DNA of 64,000 nucleotides, from positions 1-64,000 of the forward strand of contig NZ_AHJE01000094.1 of NCBI RefSeq assembly GCF_000243095.1. The letters run 5' to 3'. The translations under genes and the position numbers were made by a program. Below the pieces are notes generated by a model. The model did not search any database and was not told where the DNA came from. It saw only the letters and a list, made by a program, of their open reading frames with translations. The DNA comes from Cupriavidus basilensis OR16 (lineage in GTDB: Bacteria > Pseudomonadota > Gammaproteobacteria > Burkholderiales > Burkholderiaceae). Below are positions 54,753 to 64,000 of the stretch, piece by piece (the stretch's first letter is position 1; every line of letters starts with the position of its first letter).

Positions 54753-55417
54753 CCCCCGCCCCAGCCCGCGTCCTGTTGATCGACGACCACGCGCTGGTGC
54801 GCGACGGCATGCGCATGCGCCTTAGCCTGCAGCCCGAGCTCACGGTGGTGGGCGAAGCCGACGACGGCGAGGCCGCGCTGGCCTGGCTGGCGCAGGCCAG
54901 CGCCGTGCACATGCCCGAGCTGGTCATTACCGATATCGGCATGCGGGGCATGGGCGGCATCGCGCTGGCCGCCGCGCTGCACGAAGACTATCCCGAGCTC
55001 GCGGTGCTGATCGTGTCGATGCACGACAACCTCGAATACGTGCGCCAGGCGATCCGCGCCGGCGCGCGCGGCTATGTGCTCAAGGATGCGCCCTCCGATG
55101 AATTGATGGCCGCCATTGCCGCGGTGCTGGCCGGCCGCGTGTTCTACAGCGCCCGCATTGCCCGCAGCATGGCCGCGCAAACCCCGGCCGCCGGGCCGCT
55201 CGATGCGCTCACCCCGCGCGAGCGCGACATCTTCAACTGCATCGGCCGCGGCCAGGCCAACAAGGACATTGCCGCCGCGCTGGGGGTGTCGGTGCGCACC
55301 ATCGAGACCCACCGGCTCAACCTGCGGCGCAAGCTCGGCATCGAAGGCCGCGCGGAGCTGGTGAAGTTCGCCGTGGAGCAAGGGAGCACGGAGGGCGGGC
55401 CGGCCGGGTCCCAATGA
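54749..55417 (+). CDS. NarL/FixJ family response regulator
   Basis: A 222-residue regulator with a receiver domain (phospho-acceptor Asp in LVITDIGMRGMGG, Lys in GYVLKDAPSDEL) and a LuxR-type helix-turn-helix (LTPRERDIFNCIGRGQANKD, then VSVRTIETHRLNLRRKLG). It is translationally coupled to the Cache kinase gene. The probable target is the divergent cstA-ybdD operon and possibly the convergent pckG. A strong terminator follows. Confidence 0.93.
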   Translation: MTPAPARVLLIDDHALVRDGMRMRLSLQPELTVVGEADDGEAALAWLAQASAVHMPELVITDIGMRGMGGIALAAALHEDYPELAVLIVSMHDNLEYVRQAIRAGARGYVLKDAPSDELMAAIAAVLAGRVFYSARIARSMAAQTPAAGPLDALTPRERDIFNCIGRGQANKDIAAALGVSVRTIETHRLNLRRKLGIEGRAELVKFAVEQGSTEGGPAGSQ

Positions 55418-55424
55418 AAAAAGG

Positions 55425-55459
55425 AAAAAAGCCCACCCCGTTTGACGGGAGTGGGCTTT
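55425..55459. terminator. Terminator between the response regulator and pckG
   Basis: AAAGCCCAC and GTGGGCTTT form a 9-bp stem extended by CCCG/CGGG with one bulge. Six A on the left and TTT on the right let it serve both convergent genes. Confidence 0.8.
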
Positions 55460-55524
55460 AGCGCTTGCCGACGAAGCTCCAGCCGTGGCCGCAAGCGCGC
55501 GGCTTTGGCTGGTGTGCCTGCTAT

Positions 55525-57381
55525 TTAGGCAGCCAGGCGCTTTGCCAGCGCAGCCTTGGCATCCACCAGGGCTTGCGGCAGGTTGTGCTTGAGTTGCGTG
55601 AACAGCTCGTCATGCAGCGCCAGCTCCTGTTGCCAGGCGGCGCGGTCGATCGAGGTGACCTGCTCGAACTGCTGCTTGGTGAAATCCAGGCCTTCCCAGT
55701 TCAGGTCCTCGAAGCTGGGCGAGGTGCCGAACACGTGGTCGGTGCCCTTGCCGCGGCCTTCGACGCGGTCGATCATCCACGACAGCACGCGCATGTTCTC
55801 GCCAAAGCCCGGCCACACGAAGTTGCCGGCTTCGTCCTTGCGGAACCAGTTGACGCAGTAGATGCCCGGCAGCTTGGCGCCCGAAGCTTCCAGCTTCTTG
55901 CCCAGCGCCAGCCAGTGGCCGAAGTAGTCGCTCATGTTGTAGCCGCAGAACGGCAGCATGGCGAACGGGTCGCGGCGCACCACGCCTTGCTGGCCGGCAG
56001 CGGCGGCGGTGGTTTCCGAACCCATGGTGGCGGCCATGTAGACGCCTTCGGTCCAGTTGCGGGCCTCGGTCACCAGCGGCACGGTGGTGGAGCGGCGCCC
56101 GCCGAAGATGAACGCATCGATGGCGACGCCAGCCGGGTTGTCCCAGTTATCGTCGATCGACGGGCACTGCACGGCCGGGGCGGTGAAGCGGGCGTTCGGA
56201 TGCGCTGCCTTGGCGCCGGTTTCCTTGGCGATGGCCGGGGTCCAGTCCTTGCCTTGCCAGTCGGTCAGGTGCGCCGGGGCTTCCTTGGTCATGCCTTCCC
56301 ACCACACGTCGCCGTCATCGGTCAGCGCCACGTTGGTGAAGATGACGTTTTCCTTGAGCGTAGCCATCGCGTTGAAGTTGGTCTTCTCGCTGGTGCCCGG
56401 GGCCACGCCGAAGTAGCCGGCTTCCGGGTTGATGGCGTACAGGCGGCCGTCCTGGCCCGGCTTGATCCAGGCGATGTCGTCGCCGATGGTGGTGACCTTC
56501 CAGCCTTCGAAGCCCTTGGGCGGGATCAGCATGGCGAAGTTGGTCTTGCCGCAGGCCGACGGGAACGCGGCGGCCACGTGGTACTTCTTGCCCCCCGGCG
56601 AGGTCACGCCCAGGATCAGCATGTGCTCGGCCAGCCAGCCCTCGTCACGGCCCATGGTGGACGCGATGCGCAGCGCGAAGCATTTTTTGCCCAGCAGCGC
56701 GTTGCCGCCGTAGCCCGAGCCGTACGACCAGATTTCGCGCGTTTCCGGGAAATGGACGATGTACTTGGTCGGGTTGCACGGCCAGGCCACGTCTTTCTCG
56801 CCGGCGGCCAGGGGCTTGCCCACGGTGTGCACGCACGGCACGAACTCGCCGTCGGTGCCCAGCACGTCGAATACGGCGCGGCCCATGCGCGTCATGATGC
56901 GCATATTGACGGCAACGTACGGCGAATCCGACAGTTCCACGCCGATGTGGGCGATCGGCGAGCCCAGCGGGCCCATCGAGAACGGCACCACGTACAGCGT
57001 GCGGCCACGCATGCAGCCGTCGAACAGGCCAGACAGCGTCTGGCGCATTTCAGCCGGGGCGGTCCAGTTGTTGGTGGCGCCGGCGTCTTCCTTCTTCTGC
57101 GAGCAGATGAAGGTGCGGTCTTCCACGCGTGCCACGTCGGACGGATCGGACAGCGCCAGGAACGAGTTCTTGCGCTTGGCCGGGTTCAGGCGCTTCATGG
57201 TGCCGGCGGCGACCATCTGTTCGCACAGGCGGTCGTATTCTTCCTGCGAGCCGTCGCACCAGTAGATATTGTCGGGTTTGGCAAGGGCGGCGAACTCGGC
57301 GACCCAGGCGACCAGTTTCTGGTGCTTGACCCAGGCTGGAACGTTGAGTGCGGGCGTGCCCTGCATGGCGGGGTGGTTCAT
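55525..57381 (-). CDS. pckG: Phosphoenolpyruvate carboxykinase (GTP)
   Basis: A 618-residue enzyme that converts oxaloacetate and GTP into PEP for gluconeogenesis. The GTP-class signature [13 protein letters not shown] (P-loop with the hyper-reactive Cys), the PEP-site start [20 protein letters not shown] and the lid region ([10 protein letters not shown]) are clear. Length is normal. The ATG at 57381 follows a CTTTTGGAGTTGC stretch containing a GGAG site. Proximity to cstA and a kinase that may sense organic acids fits growth on C3/C4 acids. Confidence 0.97.
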   Translation of the reverse strand: MNHPAMQGTPALNVPAWVKHQKLVAWVAEFAALAKPDNIYWCDGSQEEYDRLCEQMVAAGTMKRLNPAKRKNSFLALSDPSDVARVEDRTFICSQKKEDAGATNNWTAPAEMRQTLSGLFDGCMRGRTLYVVPFSMGPLGSPIAHIGVELSDSPYVAVNMRIMTRMGRAVFDVLGTDGEFVPCVHTVGKPLAAGEKDVAWPCNPTKYIVHFPETREIWSYGSGYGGNALLGKKCFALRIASTMGRDEGWLAEHMLILGVTSPGGKKYHVAAAFPSACGKTNFAMLIPPKGFEGWKVTTIGDDIAWIKPGQDGRLYAINPEAGYFGVAPGTSEKTNFNAMATLKENVIFTNVALTDDGDVWWEGMTKEAPAHLTDWQGKDWTPAIAKETGAKAAHPNARFTAPAVQCPSIDDNWDNPAGVAIDAFIFGGRRSTTVPLVTEARNWTEGVYMAATMGSETTAAAAGQQGVVRRDPFAMLPFCGYNMSDYFGHWLALGKKLEASGAKLPGIYCVNWFRKDEAGNFVWPGFGENMRVLSWMIDRVEGRGKGTDHVFGTSPSFEDLNWEGLDFTKQQFEQVTSIDRAAWQQELALHDELFTQLKHNLPQALVDAKAALAKRLAA

Positions 57382-57881
57382 ACTGCAACTCCAAAAGCGT
57401 AAAGGAAATCTTGCAAAGCCTGCCCGGTTGCCGCCTTTGGGAGACGGCTGGCGGTGGCCCCATCGCCAGGGCGGAAACGCGGTAATTCGCCGCCGGTTCC
57501 GCACCGGGCCGCATGGGATGGCTCGGGCCAGGATCGTCACATCCCGTTACAACTCCGCAGCGACTGGCACTGCGCAAAAGGTCGCGACAGGCCCCGCGGC
57601 TGCGCTACAGTGGCGCTGCGCCTGTGACGGGCGCCGGGCAGGCTTTGTCCGACGCGCCCCCGGTGACGGGAGACAGGCTCGACCGACAATCTGGGGCGGC
57701 ATCGGAACCGGCAAGGATACCACCGCCGCACGCCGCTGTTTTTTTTTTGCGTCGCGCGGGATTGTTCCCGCCGCGTGCTGCAGCGGAGCGGTGTCGGGCG
57801 GCAGATGCTAAAACTATAACGTTGATGGGTGCGCCGCAATGTGGTTGCGCGCACCTTGCGATAGCCAAACTAGAGTTTCCG
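57382..57881. other. Intergenic region between pckG and the dehydrogenase gene
   Basis: 500 bp between divergent genes. It contains a run of ten T near 57,741-57,750. I see no ORF with recognisable homology and no clear hairpin; the promoters of both genes presumably lie here. Confidence 0.45.
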
Positions 57882-58895
57882 ATGAAGATTGCCGTACTCG
57901 ACGATTATCAGGACGCCGTTCGCAAGCTGTCGAGCTTCAGCCTGCTCGATGGCCACGACGTCAAGGTGTTCAACAACACCGTCAAGGGCGTAGGCCAGCT
58001 GGCGGCACGCCTGTCCGATGTGGAAGCCGTGGTGCTTATTCGCGAACGGTCGCGCATCACCCGGCAACTGCTGGAAAAACTCCCTAAACTCAAGATCGTC
58101 AGCCAGACCGGGCGCGTTGGCGGCCATGTGGATGTCGAGGCCTGTACCGAGCGCGGCGTCGCGGTGCTGGAAGGCGCGGGCTCGCCCGTGGCCCCGGCAG
58201 AACTCACCTGGGCCCTGATCATGGCGGCCCAGCGCCGCATTCCCCAATACGTGGCCAGCCTCAAGCATGGCGCCTGGCAGCAGTCCGGGCTCAAGTCCAC
58301 CACCATGCCACCCAATTTCGGCCTGGGCCAGGTGCTGCGCGGGCAGACGCTCGGGATCTGGGGCTATGGCAAGATCGGCAAGCTGCTGGCGGGCTACGGC
58401 CGCGCCTTCGGCATGAATGTGCTGGTATGGGGACGCGAGAACTCGCAGAAAAGCGCGCGCGAGGACGGCCTGGCCGTGGCCGAGTCGCCCGAGCAATTGT
58501 TTACCGACAGCGACGTGCTCTCGCTACACCTGCGCCTGAATGACGAGACCCGCGGGCTGGTCAAGCTGGCCGACCTCTCCCGCATGAAGCCCACCGCCCT
58601 GTTCGTCAACACCAGCCGCGCCGAACTGGTCGAGGAGAACGCCCTGCTCGCCGCGCTCAACCGCGGGCGTCCCGGCATGGCGGCGGTCGACGTGTTCGAG
58701 TCCGAGCCCATCCTGCAGGGCCATGCCCTGCTGCGCATGGAAAACTGCATCTGCACGCCGCACCTGGGCTATGTCGAGCGCGAAAGCTATGAGATGTATT
58801 TCCGCATTGCGTTCCAGAACATCCTCGATGTGCTGGCCGGCAAACACGACAGCATCGCCAATCCCAAGGCGCTGACGCCGGCGCTGTCGCGCTAG
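57882..58895 (+). CDS. D-2-hydroxyacid dehydrogenase family protein
   Basis: A 337-residue NAD(P)-dependent oxidoreductase. The Rossmann motif is LGIWGYGKIGKLLAGYGRAF. The catalytic triad is visible as Arg in FVNTSRAELVEE, Glu in DVFESEPI and His in CTPHLGYVERES. It interconverts a 2-ketoacid and a D-2-hydroxyacid; the substrate is not evident. The N-terminus MKIAVLDDYQDAVRKL is typical of the proteobacterial subgroup. It stands alone behind the pckG intergenic region, upstream of a damaged MFS gene on the same strand. Confidence 0.9.
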   Translation: MKIAVLDDYQDAVRKLSSFSLLDGHDVKVFNNTVKGVGQLAARLSDVEAVVLIRERSRITRQLLEKLPKLKIVSQTGRVGGHVDVEACTERGVAVLEGAGSPVAPAELTWALIMAAQRRIPQYVASLKHGAWQQSGLKSTTMPPNFGLGQVLRGQTLGIWGYGKIGKLLAGYGRAFGMNVLVWGRENSQKSAREDGLAVAESPEQLFTDSDVLSLHLRLNDETRGLVKLADLSRMKPTALFVNTSRAELVEENALLAALNRGRPGMAAVDVFESEPILQGHALLRMENCICTPHLGYVERESYEMYFRIAFQNILDVLAGKHDSIANPKALTPALSR

Positions 58896-59050
58896 GCGCG
58901 GCGCGTCAGCCACCCCGGCCACCCCGGCCACCGGCCGGCGAGTGCGCTACGCGCAACGCGAACAAGGCAAAACCGCTACACTCGGACTTCCCGCGCGGCC
59001 CCTGGCCGCGCTTTTCGTCCTTCCCACCCGTTTTCCCTGCCCCCGCCGCC

Positions 59051-60246
59051 ATGGATCCCAGGCTCGTGATGCTGTGCCTTGGCAATTTCGTGATCGGTAC
59101 CGGCGCGATGATTGTCACCGGAGCGCGATGATTGTCACCGGCATGCTCAATGACATTGCCGGCGCTTTCCAGCTCGGCGCCGGCACCGCCGGCCAGCTGA
59201 TCTCCGTATTTGCCCTGGCGACCTGCATCGGCGCGCCCCTGTTCGCCACGCTCGGCTCGCGCATCGACCGCCGGCTGCTGCTGGCGGGCTCGCTGCTGGT
59301 CTATGCCGCGACGCACCTGGCCGCGGCTTTCGCGCCGAGCTTTGCCAGCCTGATGGCGATCCGTTTCCTGAGCGCGATCGGCGCGGCCATCTATACGCCG
59401 CAAGCGGCTGCCACCTTGCCATTGCTGGTCAACGCGCAGACGCGCGGGCGCGCCATCAGCTTTATCTTCCTGGGCTGGAGCGTGGCCAGCGTGGTGGGCG
59501 TGCCAATGGGGACATGGATCGCCAGCACCCTGGGATGGCGTTTCAGCATGGGGCTGGTGGGTTTGCTGGCGCTGGGCGCGGCGGTGGGCGTGTGGCGGGC
59601 CTTGCCGCAGCGGCTATATGTGGAGCCGGTTGGGCGCGCGGCGTGGGGCGCGGTGCTGCGGCATACGCCGATGGTGCTGGTGGTGGCTACCACCATGATC
59701 CAGTCGGCCGGGATGTTCACGCTGTTTACCTATATCGCGCCGCTGCTGCGCGACGTGCATGGCATCAGCGGCGGCGCCCTCAGCCTGATGTTCCTGGCTT
59801 ACGGCGCATGCGGCGTTAGCGGCAATGTGCTGGCGGCTTCGCGCATGGACCGGATCACGCCCGCGCGCATCGTCCAGATCGCCATGCTGACCTCGCTGGC
59901 AGCCATGCTGCTGTGGCCGCTCGCCGCGCTGGGGCCGATGGCGCTGGTGCTGATCTTCATGCTGTGGGGCGTGGGCGGCTTTGCCACCAACAGCGCGCAA
60001 CAGGCGCGGCTGGTGGCGCTGGCGCCGGAGCGCGCGGCGGTGTCGATCTCGCTCAACTCGTCTTCCATCTACCTCGGCCAGGCCTTGGGCGCGATGGGTG
60101 GCGCGGCGATCTATGCGACCGCCGGCGCCGACTCGCTGCACTGGGGCGCGGCGGCGCTGATGCTGCTGGCGTTGGCGGTATCGCAGCGGGCGCGGGTGCT
60201 GGGACAGCGCTGGAGCCTGCGCGAGACAGCGCGGCAGCAGGCCTGA
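59051..60246 (+). pseudogene. MFS transporter (DHA1-like), frameshifted by a 20-bp duplication
   Basis: The native start is the ATG at 59051 (MDPRLVMLCLGNFVIGTGAM). At 59103-59141 a 19-bp sequence is repeated with one extra base, introducing a shift and a TGA. Removing 20 nt gives a clean 391-residue protein with about 12 membrane helices (GQLISVFALATCIGAPLFAT, then GSRIDRRLLLAGSLL). It resembles AraJ/YdhP-type sugar or drug efflux carriers. The downstream part is fully open, which argues for a recent event or an assembly fault. Confidence 0.87.
59103..59141 (+). repeat. 19-bp direct repeat (20-bp unit) inside the MFS gene
   Basis: GCGCGATGATTGTCACCGG occupies 59103-59121 and again 59123-59141, separated by a single A. 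It shifts the frame by two bases. Confidence 0.95.
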
Positions 60247-60343
60247 CCCAGCCGTGCGGCGCCGCACATGGGGCGGCTCACTTGATACCTCCGTTCGGAA
60301 AATCCCGGCGCTAAGATTAGGGGCACAGGGTCAAGGAGACGGC

Positions 60344-60973
60344 ATGGGCACAACCAACGGCATGCGCCTGCTCGCTATCAGCGTCGGCAAGGCAGTCCCG
60401 CTCTTCGTGGCGGCCGTGGGTACCGAGGCGATCGTGATGTCGGGCATCCGCAAGCATCCGCTCAGCACCTTGCTGCACCCGCTTGCGGTTGCGGTGCGCC
60501 CGCTGGGGCTGGCGGGCGACGAACAGGCTGACCTGAGCGTGCACGGCGGCCTGGACAAGGCGGTCTACGCCTACCCGGCCGAGCACTATGCCTGGTGGAA
60601 CGAGCGCCGCCGGGAAGCGCGCCTGCCCGAGGCCGAGAAGCCGCTGGCCCCTGGCGCCATGGGCGAAAACCTGACCCTGGAAGGCGTGCTCGAGACCGAA
60701 CTGTGGGTGGGGGATCTGCTGCGCATCGGCGACGTGGTGCTCAAGGTGGAGTCGCCGCGCCAGCCTTGCTACAAGTTCAACGCCGCGATGGGCTACCGCC
60801 ACGCGGTCAAGCATATGGTGCAAAGCGGCTATTCGGGCATCTACCTGAGCGTGGTCACCCCGGGCGATCTCCAGGCCGGCACGGCGGTGGTCATCGAGCC
60901 GGGACCGCGCGATGTGTCGATAGAAAGCATCAACGCCCGGCAACGCAATGGCCGCCAGAGCCTGCTTTTCTGA
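60344..60973 (+). CDS. MOSC domain protein (YiiM-like)
   Basis: A 209-residue protein of the molybdenum cofactor sulfurase C-terminal family. Signatures include DLSVHGGLDKAVYAYPAEHY, GAMGENLTLEGV and the conserved Cys in SPRQPCYKFN. YiiM-type proteins reduce N-hydroxylated compounds using the Mo cofactor. A perfect AAGGAGA site precedes the ATG at 60344. No partner gene adjoins. Confidence 0.9.
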   Translation: MGTTNGMRLLAISVGKAVPLFVAAVGTEAIVMSGIRKHPLSTLLHPLAVAVRPLGLAGDEQADLSVHGGLDKAVYAYPAEHYAWWNERRREARLPEAEKPLAPGAMGENLTLEGVLETELWVGDLLRIGDVVLKVESPRQPCYKFNAAMGYRHAVKHMVQSGYSGIYLSVVTPGDLQAGTAVVIEPGPRDVSIESINARQRNGRQSLLF

Positions 60974-61171
60974 TAATGTTTGGCTCTCGATACAAGCAGG
61001 TATCCCTTCGCGCTGTAATAGTTTGTAATGGCGCAGATTGCACGGGTACTGGCCTTCAACGCCCTTGATCCTGTACTACTAGCGGTTTGCCGCGGCGCGG
61101 CACCGGCTTCCCAGAAGGCCGGGCCACGGGGGAGCGGGCGCATTTTGCGCGCACTGTAAGAGAGTCCTCAC

Positions 61172-62413
61172 ATGAAAACGAACGGGATCGACCAGGCCAA
61201 GGGCTTCGTCGACGCTAAGTGGAGTCCGGCCACGGGTACCGGCAAGGGCGTTTCGCCCTGGTTGCTCGGCGCGGTCTTGATCGTGCTGGCCGCGGGCGGA
61301 TGGTTCGGCTGGCGTGCCTGGACGGCACCCAAGCCGGCGGCCAAGGCGCCGCCCGTGGTGGTGGTGGCCACCGCCGTGGTGCAGCAGGGCGACGTGCCGC
61401 TGCGGGTGACGGCCAACGGCACGGTGAGCGCGCTCGCCGCGGTGGAGATCCGCCCGCAAGTCTCCAGCACCGTGCGCACCGTGCATATCAAGGAAGGCCA
61501 GACCGTCAAGCCGGGCGACCTGCTCTTCACGCTCGACACCCGCATGGACGAGGCCAACCTCGCCAAGGCCCAGGCCCAGCTGATGCGCGACCAGGCCGAC
61601 CTCTCGGACGCCCGCCGCACGCTGGCGCGCAGCAATGAACTGCTGCAGCGCAACTTCATCTCCAAGAGCGCGGTGGATACGGCCCAGGCCAAGGTCGACG
61701 GCTTCGAGGCCACCATCCGCGCTGACCAGGCAGCCATCGAGGCCAGCCGCGTGGCGGTCAGCTACGGCGCCATCCGCGCCACCATCGGCGGGCGCACCGG
61801 CGTGATCAATATGTTCCCCGGCTCGCTGGTGATGCCCAACAGCGCCCTGCCGATGGTCACCATCGCCCAGGTGCAGCCGATTGCCGTCACCTTCACGCTG
61901 CCCGAACGCCAGCTCGCCGCGCTGCGCGAGGCCCTGCACGCCGGCCCTGTCGCCGTGACCGCGCTGCCCAACGACGGCAGCAAGAACCCGGTGACCGGCA
62001 AGATCAGCTTTGTGGACAACACCGTGGACCCGCAGTACGGCAGCATCCGCATCAAGGCACAGTTCGACAACGACGAGCAGCGCCTGTGGCCGGGGACCTA
62101 CGCCAACGTGGATGCCGTGGTGCAGACCCTGAAGGACGCGCTGTCGGTACCGCCGCAGGCGGTGGTGACGGGGCCGGAGGGCCGTTTTGTCTACGCCGTG
62201 CAGGCAGACAACCGCGTCAAGCCGATGCCGGTGAAGGTGCAGGTCTCGACCGCCAGCGCCGCCGTGATCGACGGCGTGCCGCCCGGCACGCGCGTGGTGG
62301 TGGAAGGCGCGCAGAACTTGCGCGCCGGCAGCCTGGTGCGGGAAGCGACGCCCGCGGCCAAGGCCGGCGCGGCAAGCGCCGCCGCCGGTGCTAACGCCGA
62401 TGCCAAGCACTGA
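61172..62413 (+). CDS. RND efflux pump periplasmic adaptor (MdtA-like)
   Basis: A 413-residue membrane-fusion protein: N-terminal anchor (WLLGAVLIVLAAGGWFGWRA), lipoyl/hairpin part (VEIRPQVSSTVRTVHIKEGQ, then LMRDQADLSDARRTLARSNE), and beta-barrel and membrane-proximal domains (FVDNTVDPQYGSIRIKAQF). It links an inner-membrane RND pump with an outer-membrane channel. The pump gene starts 18 bp downstream. It resembles MdtA/MuxA of multidrug systems. Confidence 0.92.
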   Translation: MKTNGIDQAKGFVDAKWSPATGTGKGVSPWLLGAVLIVLAAGGWFGWRAWTAPKPAAKAPPVVVVATAVVQQGDVPLRVTANGTVSALAAVEIRPQVSSTVRTVHIKEGQTVKPGDLLFTLDTRMDEANLAKAQAQLMRDQADLSDARRTLARSNELLQRNFISKSAVDTAQAKVDGFEATIRADQAAIEASRVAVSYGAIRATIGGRTGVINMFPGSLVMPNSALPMVTIAQVQPIAVTFTLPERQLAALREALHAGPVAVTALPNDGSKNPVTGKISFVDNTVDPQYGSIRIKAQFDNDEQRLWPGTYANVDAVVQTLKDALSVPPQAVVTGPEGRFVYAVQADNRVKPMPVKVQVSTASAAVIDGVPPGTRVVVEGAQNLRAGSLVREATPAAKAGAASAAAGANADAKH

Positions 62414-62431
62414 GCCCAGGGCACTGACACC

Positions 62432-64000
62432 ATGACCCTGTCCGAGCTTTGTATCCGTCGACCGGTGATGACGATCCTGCTGTGCCTGGCAGTCATCGTC
62501 ACCGGCATCGCGCTCTACCCCACCATCCCGATCGCGGCGCTGCCGTCGTTCAACTCGCCGGTGATCCAGGTCACGGCCACCTTGCCCGGGGCCAGCCCCG
62601 AGACCATGGCGGCCTCGGTGGCGACCCAGCTGGAAAAGCAGTTCGCCACCATCCCTGGCGTGTCGGTGATCAGTTCGTCCAACACGCTCGGCAACTCTAG
62701 CATCACCATCGAGTTCAACAACGACCGCGACATCGACGCCGCGGCCGTGGACGTGCAGGCGGCGCTGTTCCGTGCGCAGCGCGCGTTGCCGATCGAAATG
62801 ACGGTGCCGCCCTCGTACCGCAAGGTCAACCCGGCCGATGCGCCGGTGCTGCTGCTGGCGATCAACTCGCCGGCCATGAGCCTGGCCGAGCTCAACGCCT
62901 TTGGCGACAACCTGATCTCGCCCAGCCTGGCCACCCTGCCAGGTGTGGCGCAGGTGCAGGTGTTCGGCCAGAAGCGCTTCGCCGTGCGCGTGCGCGCCCA
63001 CCCGGACGCCCTGGCCGCGCGCGGCCTCACGCTGGATGAGCTGGCCACGGCGCTCAACCGCGCCAACGCCAACACGCCAGTGGGCACGCTGGACGGCGCG
63101 CGCCAGACGCTCACCATCCAGGCCAACCGGCAGCTTGCCAGCGCCGATGCGTTCCGCAACATCATCGTGGCCAGCCAGCCCAGCGGCGCGCTGGTGCGGC
63201 TGTCGGACGTGGCCGATGTGGAAGACAGCGTCGAGACCATCAAGACCGGCAGCTGGCTCAACAACGAGCGCTCGATCGTGCTGGCCGTGCTGCGCCAGCC
63301 CGACGCCAATACGGTGGCGGTGGTGGACGCCATCAAGAACGCGCTGCCGCGCCTGATCCAGCAGATGCCGGATTCGGTCAACGTGGCCGTGGTCAATGAC
63401 CGCTCGCAATCGATCCGCGAATCCATCCACGACGTGCAGTTCACGCTGGCCCTGACCGTCGGGCTGGTGGTGATGGTGATCTTCCTGTTCCTGCGCCGCG
63501 CCGCTGCCACGCTGATTCCCACCGTGTCGCTGCCGATCTCGCTGATCGGCACGGTGGCGCTGATGAAGGCCTTCGGCTACAGCCTGGACAATGTGTCGCT
63601 GCTGGCCATCACGCTCGCCGTGGGTCTGGTGGTGGACGATGCCATCGTGATGCTGGAAAACATCGTGCGGCACATCGAGGAGGGCGTGCCGCCGCTCAAG
63701 GCCGCGCTGGTCGGCTCGCGCGAGATGGGTTTCACCATCCTGTCGATCTCGATCTCGCTAGTGGCGGTGTTCATCCCCATCTTCTTCATGCCGGGCGTGA
63801 TCGGCTTGCTGTTCCACGAGTTCGCGGCGGTGGTGTCGCTGGCCATCCTGGTGTCGGCGCTGGTGTCGCTCACGCTGATCCCGATGCTGTGCGCGCGCTT
63901 CCTGTCGGCCGAGAACGTGCCGATCGACGAGTCGCAACACGCCTACGGCGACCATGCCGGTGCCAGCCATGCGCCGGCCATCGTGCAGAAGCAGACCATC
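62432..64000 (+). CDS. RND multidrug efflux pump, inner-membrane subunit, N-terminal part (cut by window edge)
   Basis: The visible 523 residues start MTLSELCIRRPVMTILLCLA and cover the first membrane helix, the first periplasmic pore and docking domains, and helices 2-6. The proton-relay helix appears as ITLAVGLVVDDAIVMLENIV, which is conserved in MdtB/MdtC-type pumps. It lies 18 bp behind its adaptor gene. In mdtABC-type operons a second pump gene often follows; that cannot be checked here. Confidence 0.93.
   Translation, partial: MTLSELCIRRPVMTILLCLAVIVTGIALYPTIPIAALPSFNSPVIQVTATLPGASPETMAASVATQLEKQFATIPGVSVISSSNTLGNSSITIEFNNDRDIDAAAVDVQAALFRAQRALPIEMTVPPSYRKVNPADAPVLLLAINSPAMSLAELNAFGDNLISPSLATLPGVAQVQVFGQKRFAVRVRAHPDALAARGLTLDELATALNRANANTPVGTLDGARQTLTIQANRQLASADAFRNIIVASQPSGALVRLSDVADVEDSVETIKTGSWLNNERSIVLAVLRQPDANTVAVVDAIKNALPRLIQQMPDSVNVAVVNDRSQSIRESIHDVQFTLALTVGLVVMVIFLFLRRAAATLIPTVSLPISLIGTVALMKAFGYSLDNVSLLAITLAVGLVVDDAIVMLENIVRHIEEGVPPLKAALVGSREMGFTILSISISLVAVFIPIFFMPGVIGLLFHEFAAVVSLAILVSALVSLTLIPMLCARFLSAENVPIDESQHAYGDHAGASHAPAIVQKQTI

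Noticed and set aside
55465-57402. 645-codon plus-strand frame across pckG
   Set aside because: Shadow of the pckG coding strand with His/Arg-rich nonsense composition.
61079-63673. Very long minus-strand open frame of 864 codons opposite the RND genes
   Set aside because: It is antisense to two clear efflux genes, is rich in His, Arg, Gln and Gly, and shows no domain. It is a typical GC-rich shadow frame.

Overview
The window is high-GC DNA of the Burkholderiales type, most like a Cupriavidus or Ralstonia main chromosome. This rests on protein resemblance recalled from memory: a copper ATPase and chaperone pair like the cup genes of C. metallidurans, PhhA/PhhB with a divergent Lrp gene, the block fmt-def-LysM protein-dprA-thioredoxin-topB, an NtrY/NtrX-like pair next to rsmB and htpX, and many LysR regulators. 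I see no insertion sequence, prophage, CRISPR array or rRNA operon. There is one tRNA gene (Phe).

Layout. 0-2.3 kb: copper efflux ATPase (cut by the window edge) diverging from a copper chaperone, each behind its own CueR-type promoter, then an OmpW porin. 2.4-8.2 kb: ketimine reductase-like and aldo/keto reductase genes, a LysR regulator, a DHA2 drug-efflux protein and a broken LysR gene. 8.2-17.2 kb: a tightly overlapping operon of a bacterial alpha-2-macroglobulin (frameshifted), a lysoplasmalogenase-like membrane protein and penicillin-binding protein 1C. 17.2-22.6 kb: Lrp regulator, phhA, phhB, a TctDE-like two-component system and a SET-domain lysine methyltransferase. 22.6-24.5 kb: a 1.4 kb gene-free stretch and an HU gene, with repeated GTATAC palindromes and several DnaA-box-like sites. 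24.5-32.8 kb: DUF2272 lipoprotein, class II aldolase-like protein, broken ketopantoate reductase-like gene, RarD, an orphan TRAP binding protein, a LamB-like porin with a proline-rich N-terminus, and an aquaporin. 33.3-42.2 kb: tRNA-Phe, NtrX-like regulator, NtrY, DUF4390 protein, rsmB, htpX (broken), LysE exporter, fmt and def, all on the minus strand. 42.4-48.2 kb: LysM protein, dprA, thioredoxin and topB on the plus strand. 48.2-55.4 kb: a LysR gene diverging from a small secreted repeat protein, a glycine-zipper protein, ybdD-cstA, and a Cache-domain histidine kinase with a NarL-type regulator. 55.5-64 kb: GTP-type PEP carboxykinase, a D-2-hydroxyacid dehydrogenase, a broken MFS transporter, a MOSC protein, and an RND efflux adaptor followed by its pump (cut by the window edge).

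The genes group into carbon and amino-acid use (phhAB, cstA, pckG, aldolase), envelope upkeep (A2M/PbpC, HtpX, LysM), efflux (CopA, MFS, RND) and housekeeping translation and DNA work.

The most striking general observation is damage. Six sites carry frameshifts, small tandem duplications or apparent deletions: LysR at 7.5 kb, A2M at 14.6 kb, PanE-like at 27.35 kb, DUF4390/ntrY at 36.7 kb, htpX at 39.6 kb and MFS at 59.1 kb. Two are near-identical 19-20 bp tandem duplications whose removal restores the frame exactly. This points to assembly joins at least as strongly as to biology. The best candidates for new biology are the GTATAC/DnaA-box region between the SET and HU genes, the KFD-repeat secreted protein at 49.3 kb, and a strong 62-nt hairpin upstream of the TRAP binding protein.
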